Shown one piece after another: positions 9,001 to 12,098 of a stretch of 12,098 nucleotides of DNA. Location: assembly GCA_017441045.1 (NCBI GenBank), contig JAFSAK010000116.1, forward strand, positions 1-12,098, read 5' to 3'. This stretch comes from Clostridia bacterium (GTDB taxonomy: Bacteria; Bacillota_A; Clostridia; Oscillospirales; Acutalibacteraceae). The position numbers and the translations under genes were made by a program. Below the pieces are notes generated by a model. The model was given only the letters and a program-made list of their open reading frames with translations, ran no database searches and was not told the origin of the DNA. Positions within the stretch are counted from its first letter, which is position 1; the number at the start of each line of letters is the position of its first letter.

Positions 9001-9847
9001 ACCCAAAAACTTCTCCGACCTTTTGCAGATTTCGGGCCTTTCCCACGGTACCGATGTTTACCTCGGTAACGCAAAAGACCTTATTGATAACGGCACTTGT
9101 ACCATTTCGGAGGTTATCGGTACCCGTGATAACATAATGGTTTACCTTATCCATCAGGGTATGGATGAAGGCCGCGCCTTTAAGATTACCGAAACCGTTC
9201 GTAAGGGACTTGTTGCCAAAGGCAAGATTTCCAAAGCAGATTGGGAAGCTATGGCTGAGGATATGCGAAAAGTAAATGTGCCCGAATGGTATATTCAGTC
9301 CTGCCATAAGATTAAGTATATGTTCCCTAAAGCCCACGCCGCCGCCTATGTTATTTCGGCTTTGCGAGTGGCTTGGTATAAGGTGTATAGACCCCTTGAG
9401 TTTTACTGCGCATACTTTACCGCCCGTCCTGAAGACGTGGATGTTCCTACCGTAATTAAGGGCAGGGAAGCGGTAAAACGTTACCTTCGTGAAATAAAGG
9501 CCAAGGGCAAAGAAGCCACTAAAAAGGAACTGGATGTTTATAATAATATGCTTATCTTCAATGAGATGATGGCCAGAGGCATTGAGATTTTACCCATAGA
9601 CCTTAATAAATCCCACGCTATGAAATATGTTCCCGAAGATGGAAAGATGCGTCTTCCCTTCGGTGCGCTTTCGGGCGTTGGAGAAAAGGCGGCATACGCA
9701 ATTTATGATGCCGCTCAGAAAGGAAATTTCGTATCCCGAGAAGATTTTGCCGTTGAGGCGGGTGTATCCAAAACAATCATCAAGGATTTGGCCGATTTAG
9801 GCGCTATGGATGGACTTCCCGATACAAATCAAATATCAATGTTTTAA
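6044..9847 (+). CDS. polC: DNA polymerase III PolC, lacking the 3'-5' exonuclease domain
   Basis: This is the Gram-positive replicative DNA polymerase alpha subunit. Domains in order: an N-terminal domain (about 1-200) ending in a charged Pro/Lys linker; an OB fold (about 220-315) with the FSDHTNS motif; a PHP domain (about 322-600); and a C-family polymerase core. The PHP ligands are His327, His329, Asp336, His361, Glu391, His416, Cys466, Asp559 and His561. The core carries the PolC zinc finger (Cys732, Cys735, Cys757, Cys760), the catalytic Asp786 and Asp788 (VPDIDLNFS) and Asp913 (LKLDELGH). The C-terminus ends in QISMF, a clamp-binding pentapeptide. The odd feature is length: 1267 residues against about 1430-1460 usually. 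The DEDD exonuclease, normally inserted between the PHP motifs YGVEAYFVDD and RHHQIILVKN, is absent. Residues 398-414 form a short linker instead, and no DIETTG-like motif occurs elsewhere. Start ATG has GGAG at 6032-6035. A terminator follows. Confidence 0.97.
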   Translation: MYPFIKLFGNYIDDDIKAAFGSAVIDKCDINSEKRELIVNIKSENYINRATFLTFRNEIKSGLSLNEVHTFCVFPPASFCKEACQDITEEIRHIKPALNGYFNGAEYEVEGDKVIVTLSFGGLDTIKECEFEKHFKMLALRYFGKNVEIGFAGQLDNIDMQIPPAEEPALVKPKPKTETKIDFEKRRDIPENHLCYLDNPKLFYGRSINSNNLKSMIDVTETDTEICCFGEVFAREDRKINTRRGERVIVKFNFSDHTNSLGASMFVRPEELDKLAPLKNGAFVLINGGYKFDNFKNVFIVEPRSIALLQPYEETDNYEGEKRVELHCHTNMSSKDAVASAGDIIKRAYKWGHKAVAITDHGVVQSYPAVAEAVKGIRKSGGEFKAIYGVEAYFVDDIKNDISKMNSKEIAKLRHHQIILVKNLKGLKNLYTLISDAHLNNFHARPITLRSKLEEYREGLIVGSACEQGDLYQAILKGEPEEELERIAKFYDYLEIQPLGNNEFMIRESGNPDKTDKKTGAVIPNKFRNVKNFEVIKEFNRKVVELGDKLGIPVVATGDVHFLKKSDGIIRQIVMAGQGFDDIDHQAPLYFKSTDEMLADFDYFGDRAKEFVIDNPNKIADMISDDVIPVPEGNYPPVIEGSDDLLRKICWDNAHKIYGENLPEIVEKRLAKELDAIINNGFSIMYISAQKLVAYSEEQGYLVGSRGSVGSSFVATMAGISEVNPLAPHYVCPSCQYSEFFTDGSVGSGFDLPEKNCPHCNTPLNRNGHDIPFETFLGFKGDKVPDIDLNFSDEVQNEVQKYTETLFGSENVFKAGTISTIAEKTAYGFAKAYCEKMGITLSQAELDRLAKLVESAKVKTTTGQHPAGMIIVPEGMSIYDFCPVQHPADDVNSDIITTHFDFHSIHDTILKLDELGHVVPTTYKYLEEYSGIPVNDVSMSDPKVYSLFTSTEALGVTAEEIESKTGTFCLPEFGTNFVREMLVDCKPKNFSDLLQISGLSHGTDVYLGNAKDLIDNGTCTISEVIGTRDNIMVYLIHQGMDEGRAFKITETVRKGLVAKGKISKADWEAMAEDMRKVNVPEWYIQSCHKIKYMFPKAHAAAYVISALRVAWYKVYRPLEFYCAYFTARPEDVDVPTVIKGREAVKRYLREIKAKGKEATKKELDVYNNMLIFNEMMARGIEILPIDLNKSHAMKYVPEDGKMRLPFGALSGVGEKAAYAIYDAAQKGNFVSREDFAVEAGVSKTIIKDLADLGAMDGLPDTNQISMF

Positions 9848-9872
9848 ATATCTATATATTTAAATACATTTT

Positions 9873-9920
9873 AAACCCCGAAAAACCGCTTGAATTAGTG
9901 GTTTCTCGGGGTTTTCTATA
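9873..9920 (+). terminator. Intrinsic terminator after polC
   Basis: The arm 9873-9890 pairs with 9897-9914 around a TGAATT loop. The pairing includes CCCCG with CGGGG and CCGCT with AGTGG (one G-U pair), with one A-C mismatch in the middle, and it is followed by TTTTC and an AT-rich stretch. It begins 25 bases after the polC stop and closes the long housekeeping operon. Confidence 0.88.
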
Positions 9921-9947
9921 ATTTTCCTTGTGATTTTTAAAGAAAAA

Positions 9948-9964
9948 GGTTGCAATTTTGTAAC
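9948..9964 (+). promoter_or_regulatory. Upstream operator-like site, degenerate copy of the 9990-10006 site
   Basis: Within this stretch, 9949-9964 reads GTTGCAATTTTGTAAC and differs at two positions from the perfect palindrome GTTACAAATTTGTAAC at 9991-10006. Its centre is 42 bases upstream of that one. It overlaps the -35 box of the M23 gene promoter. Read as a WalR-type direct repeat (hexamer, five bases, hexamer) it matches at 10 of 12 constrained positions. Confidence 0.5.
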
Positions 9965-9977
9965 TTTTTGGTATAAT
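9950..9977 (+). promoter_or_regulatory. Promoter of the M23 peptidase gene (extended -10)
   Basis: The -35 box is TTGCAA (9950-9955), followed by a 16-base spacer and a consensus -10 TATAAT (9972-9977). TG stands one base before the -10 (9969-9970), giving the extended -10 form. Transcription would start near 9984, leaving a leader of about 60 bases. The position, directly after the polC terminator, fits an independent transcription unit. Confidence 0.75.
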
Positions 9978-9989
9978 AAGATTGTAAGT

Positions 9990-10006
9990 TGTTACAAATT
10001 TGTAAC
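9990..10006 (+). promoter_or_regulatory. WalR (YycF)-like binding site in the M23 gene leader
   Basis: TGTTAC, five bases, TGTAAC is an exact match to the WalR consensus TGT(A/T)A(A/T/C)-N5-TGT(A/T)A(A/T/C) established in Bacillus and Staphylococcus. The last 16 bases are also a perfect palindrome (GTTACAAATTTGTAAC), so a dimeric regulator of another family is equally possible, as is an RNA hairpin in the leader. The site lies about 7-23 bases after the predicted transcription start, a position more typical of repression than activation. WalRK regulates peptidoglycan hydrolases in its known hosts, which fits the M23 gene downstream. Confidence 0.55.
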
Positions 10007-10045
10007 CTTTAGAAATTGAAGATTTGCGAAAGGAGGAAAACTGAA

Positions 10046-11395
10046 ATGATAAGCGATGCCATTTCACATATTAAAAACTTCATAACTTCGGCCGCTCAAA
10101 AAACTGCCAAGTTAAGTGTTTTTGTTTGGGGTAAGTGCAAAGAATATGCTACCGTTTGTAAAAGCGTAGTTCTTAAAGCAGTAGATTTTGTTAAAAAACT
10201 TTATAATAAGTTTTTGAGTTATCCTAAATATGTGAAAGTATCCGTTATATCCGCAGTTTCGGTTTTTGTCCTCTTTATCGGATTATCCTGCGCGGGTGTC
10301 CGTTTTGGTTTTAAAGTAAATTATGAGGGCGATTTTATCGCTACCGTAAAGAATAAGGCCCAGTTCGGCCGCGCCGTTTCCTTAGTTGAAGATAGGGTTA
10401 GCGGTGAAGATGTAAAGGGCGCCGTAGGCACCCCCGATTATTCATTGATTATAACCCATACCTCTAAAGTTTCCAAGGATGAAGATATAGCAAATCTGAT
10501 TATCGAAAAATCATCTAAAATCGTTTCTGCTACTGCAGTTATGGTTGAGGATGAGCATATCGGTACCGTTCATACCGATAAAATCAACGCTTATCTTGAA
10601 GAACTTTATAATAAATCAAAGCCCGAAGGCGTAGAGTGCACCGTAGGTTTTGAGGGAAATGTTAAGTTCGAAGAAGGGTATTTTGTTTTAAGCGATGTTA
10701 AAGAGGTTTCCGATATTTCGGACAAGTTGTCTGCTCTGACCGTAAAGGCAGTTGCTACCGTAACCAGCGATGTTTCGGTAAACTATAATACCATAACTAA
10801 TACCACCAATAAAAAATCCGTGGGCTATAAGCAGGTTCAGGTTAAGGGCCAGAAGGGCGTAAATAGAATCACAGAGGAAATCGTATATATAAACGGTGTT
10901 GAAAGCAGCAGAAAAACCATTTCAACTATGGTTGTAAGCAAACCCATTGATGAAGTTGTGCTGGTTGGCAATGCTAAAGCCACCGCCTCCAAAAGTGAAA
11001 TCACAATGGCTAAAAATTCGGGCTTTATTTTCCCCTTGCCGAAAGGCACCTGGCAGGTAAGCGCTTGGTGGGGCGATGGAAGAAACCATCAAGCCCTAGA
11101 TATCAGAGCCCCTAAAGGCACCTCGATTTTTGCCGTTGCCGATGGTACCGTAATCGATACGGGATATACCAATAGTTACGGATATTATGTTAAGATAAGG
11201 CATAATAACGGTATTACCACCATGTATGCCCACGCAAGTCAGATTTGCATTAAAGAGGGCGAAGCCGTTAAGCAAGGCGATGTAATTGCTCTTGTTGGCA
11301 GAACGGGAAATGCAACGGGTAACCACCTGCATTTCGAGGTAATCGTAAACGGCGTTTTGAAAAACCCCGCTCCTTATCTTGGCCTTTATAAATAA
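10046..11395 (+). CDS. Membrane-anchored M23 (LytM-type) peptidase with G5 domain
   Basis: This is a predicted cell-wall endopeptidase, or a catalytically altered wall-hydrolase regulator, of 449 residues. A basic, helical cytoplasmic segment of about 60 residues precedes one membrane helix at about 63-85. The extracellular part follows: a region of unknown fold (about 90-245), a G5 domain at about 250-310 with the GYKQVQVKGQKG and INGVESSRKTIS pattern, then the M23 domain at about 325-445. The zinc site is complete: His348 and Asp352 (HQALD, with Ala where HxGxD usually has Gly), His396 (MYAHAS), and His427 and His429 in HLHFE, so activity is likely. The start is the ATG at 10046, 9 bases after AGGAGG (10031-10036). 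The in-frame TTG at 10016 lacks such a site and would place the AGGAGG inside the gene. Two stops in a row (TAA TGA) end it. It is its own transcription unit. Confidence 0.92.
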   Translation: MISDAISHIKNFITSAAQKTAKLSVFVWGKCKEYATVCKSVVLKAVDFVKKLYNKFLSYPKYVKVSVISAVSVFVLFIGLSCAGVRFGFKVNYEGDFIATVKNKAQFGRAVSLVEDRVSGEDVKGAVGTPDYSLIITHTSKVSKDEDIANLIIEKSSKIVSATAVMVEDEHIGTVHTDKINAYLEELYNKSKPEGVECTVGFEGNVKFEEGYFVLSDVKEVSDISDKLSALTVKAVATVTSDVSVNYNTITNTTNKKSVGYKQVQVKGQKGVNRITEEIVYINGVESSRKTISTMVVSKPIDEVVLVGNAKATASKSEITMAKNSGFIFPLPKGTWQVSAWWGDGRNHQALDIRAPKGTSIFAVADGTVIDTGYTNSYGYYVKIRHNNGITTMYAHASQICIKEGEAVKQGDVIALVGRTGNATGNHLHFEVIVNGVLKNPAPYLGLYK

Positions 11396-11404
11396 TGAGA
11401 ATTT

Positions 11405-11430
11405 AAGCCCCGCTTCAAGCGGGGCTTTTT
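11405..11430 (+). terminator. Intrinsic terminator after the M23 peptidase gene
   Basis: AAGCCCCGC (11405-11413) pairs perfectly with GCGGGGCTT (11419-11427) around a TTCAA loop and runs into five T (11426-11430). It starts 9 bases after the stop and is a textbook intrinsic terminator. Confidence 0.95.
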
Positions 11431-11477
11431 GTTATTTAAATGGTTAACAATAACCCCAATAATTAGTGAAATCCGAC

Positions 11478-11507
11478 TTGACTAACCCCCATATTATAGT
11501 ATATAAT
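11478..11507 (+). promoter_or_regulatory. Promoter of the GyrB/ParE-like gene
   Basis: The -35 box TTGACT (11478-11483) lies 18 bases before -10 TATAAT (11502-11507), in the 116-base gap between the preceding terminator and the next start codon. Several TATA-like hexamers overlap here, so the exact -10 is uncertain. The AAGGCGG at 11531-11537 would serve as the ribosome binding site. Confidence 0.65.
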
Positions 11508-11514
11508 ATATACT
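11498..11514 (+). repeat. 17-bp inverted repeat over the -10 box
   Basis: AGTATATA, a central A, then TATATACT: perfect 8-base arms centred on 11506 and covering the predicted -10 box of the topoisomerase gene. It could be an operator, but the sequence is simple and AT-rich, so chance is a serious alternative. Confidence 0.4.
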
Positions 11515-11546
11515 GTATAATTATTGGATAAAGGCGGTAAACATAG

Positions 11547-12098
11547 GTGGCTAAAGCAAAAGCGCAGTATGATAATACGAGTATTCAAAAACTTGAAGGC
11601 CCCGATAGAGTAAGAAAACGCCCCGGCGTTATCTTCGGCTCCGATGGGCTTGATGGTTGCGAACATTCTGTCTTTGAAATTATATCTAACTCCATAGATG
11701 AGGCCCGTGAAGGTCACGGTAAAAAAATCGTCATAACATATCATAGCGATAATTCTATTGAGGTGCAGGATTTCGGTCGCGGATGCCCCGTTGATTATAA
11801 CCCTAAATACGATTGCGATAACTGGGAAATGGTTTTCTGCGAAATGTATGCTGGCGGTAAATACGGCACCGATGATGATTCTAACTATAGCACTTCCATA
11901 GGCCTTAACGGTCTCGGCCTTTGCGCTACTCAGTATGCGGCAGAGTGGATGGATGTTGAGGTTAAGCGTGATGGCTTTAAGTATAACCTTCATTTTGAAA
12001 AGGGCTTTAATAAAGGCGGTCTTAAAAAGGAAGAATATACCGGACGCGAAACCGGTACTAAAATCCGTTGGAAGCCCGATATCGAGGTTTTCACTGAT
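11547..12098 (+). CDS. Divergent GyrB/ParE-type DNA topoisomerase subunit B, 5' part only
   Basis: This is the first 184 codons, running off the window, of the ATPase subunit of a type IIA topoisomerase (gyrase or topoisomerase IV). The GHKL ATP-binding fold is recognisable: the RVRKRPGVIFGS entry motif, Glu44 and Asn48 in EIISNSIDEA (catalytic base and Mg ligand), Asp75-x-Gly-x-Gly in QDFGRGCPVD, AGGKY with Lys105, the glycine loop SIGLNGLG (117-124), and GTKIRWKPD. Several positions depart from standard GyrB/ParE: Phe for Asn after Asp75, Asn for His in GLHGVG, and no Lys in the YKVSGG segment. This points to a separate paralogous lineage, so I give no gyrB or parE symbol. The start is the GTG at 11547, since an in-frame TAG lies immediately upstream and AAGGCGG is 9 bases before it. 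A partner subunit A may follow outside the window. Confidence 0.88.
   Translation, partial: MAKAKAQYDNTSIQKLEGPDRVRKRPGVIFGSDGLDGCEHSVFEIISNSIDEAREGHGKKIVITYHSDNSIEVQDFGRGCPVDYNPKYDCDNWEMVFCEMYAGGKYGTDDDSNYSTSIGLNGLGLCATQYAAEWMDVEVKRDGFKYNLHFEKGFNKGGLKKEEYTGRETGTKIRWKPDIEVFTD

Noticed and set aside
10016..10045. TTG start for the M23 peptidase at 10016, adding ten residues
   Set aside because: There is no suitable ribosome binding site before it, whereas AGGAGG at 10031-10036 is well placed for the ATG at 10046. The added residues would be encoded by the Shine-Dalgarno region itself.
11442..11455. Small inverted repeat GGTTA-ACAA-TAACC after the M23 terminator
   Set aside because: The arms are only five bases in an AT-rich gap, with no T-tract or relation to the promoter, so it is well within chance.
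11463..11993. 176-codon open frame on the - strand over the topoisomerase gene and its promoter
   Set aside because: The + strand encodes a clear GHKL ATPase start with promoter and ribosome binding site. The antisense translation resembles no family I know.

Overview
The window is a stretch of chromosome from a low-to-middle G+C Firmicute, most likely an uncultured gut-type member of the Clostridia (Oscillospiraceae/Ruminococcaceae-like). This rests on the presence of PolC, a replicative polymerase largely confined to Firmicutes and a few relatives, on the clostridial gene order pyrH-frr-uppS-cdsA-dxr-rseP-ispG-polC, on strong AGGAGG-type ribosome binding sites, and on a divergent GyrB/ParE-like protein of a kind I associate with this group. 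The genus assignment is inference. All ten genes lie on the + strand. I see no mobile element, CRISPR array, tRNA or rRNA.

Region 1 (1-9847) is a compact housekeeping run with little intergenic space. The 3' part of pyrH (UMP kinase) and frr (ribosome recycling factor) come first. After a short intergenic hairpin with a T-tract come uppS (undecaprenyl diphosphate synthase), cdsA (CDP-diacylglycerol synthase), dxr (DXP reductoisomerase), rseP (site-2 protease), ispG (HMBPP synthase) and polC. Dxr and IspG are two steps of the MEP isoprenoid pathway. UppS consumes its product to make the lipid carrier for cell-wall synthesis, CdsA supplies phospholipid precursor, and RseP is a membrane protease. 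A strong terminator follows polC.

Region 2 (9848-11430) is a single-gene unit. An extended -10 promoter is flanked by two related 16-bp inverted repeats, the downstream one containing an exact match to the WalR (YycF) consensus. It drives a membrane-anchored G5 plus M23 (LytM-type) peptidase gene, which ends in a terminator.

Region 3 (11431-12098) has a promoter and the first 184 codons of a divergent GyrB/ParE-type topoisomerase subunit, cut by the window edge.

The main unusual observation is that the PolC here is only 1267 residues and lacks the DEDD 3'-5' exonuclease domain normally inserted in the PHP domain. A short linker takes its place, while all nine predicted PHP metal ligands, the polymerase aspartates, the zinc finger and the clamp-binding C-terminus are kept. 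Proofreading may therefore come from the PHP domain or from a separate exonuclease. A second genome-scale signal is near-absence of GATC (two sites found by eye in 12 kb), apparently maintained by using GAC instead of GAT for Asp before codons that start with C.
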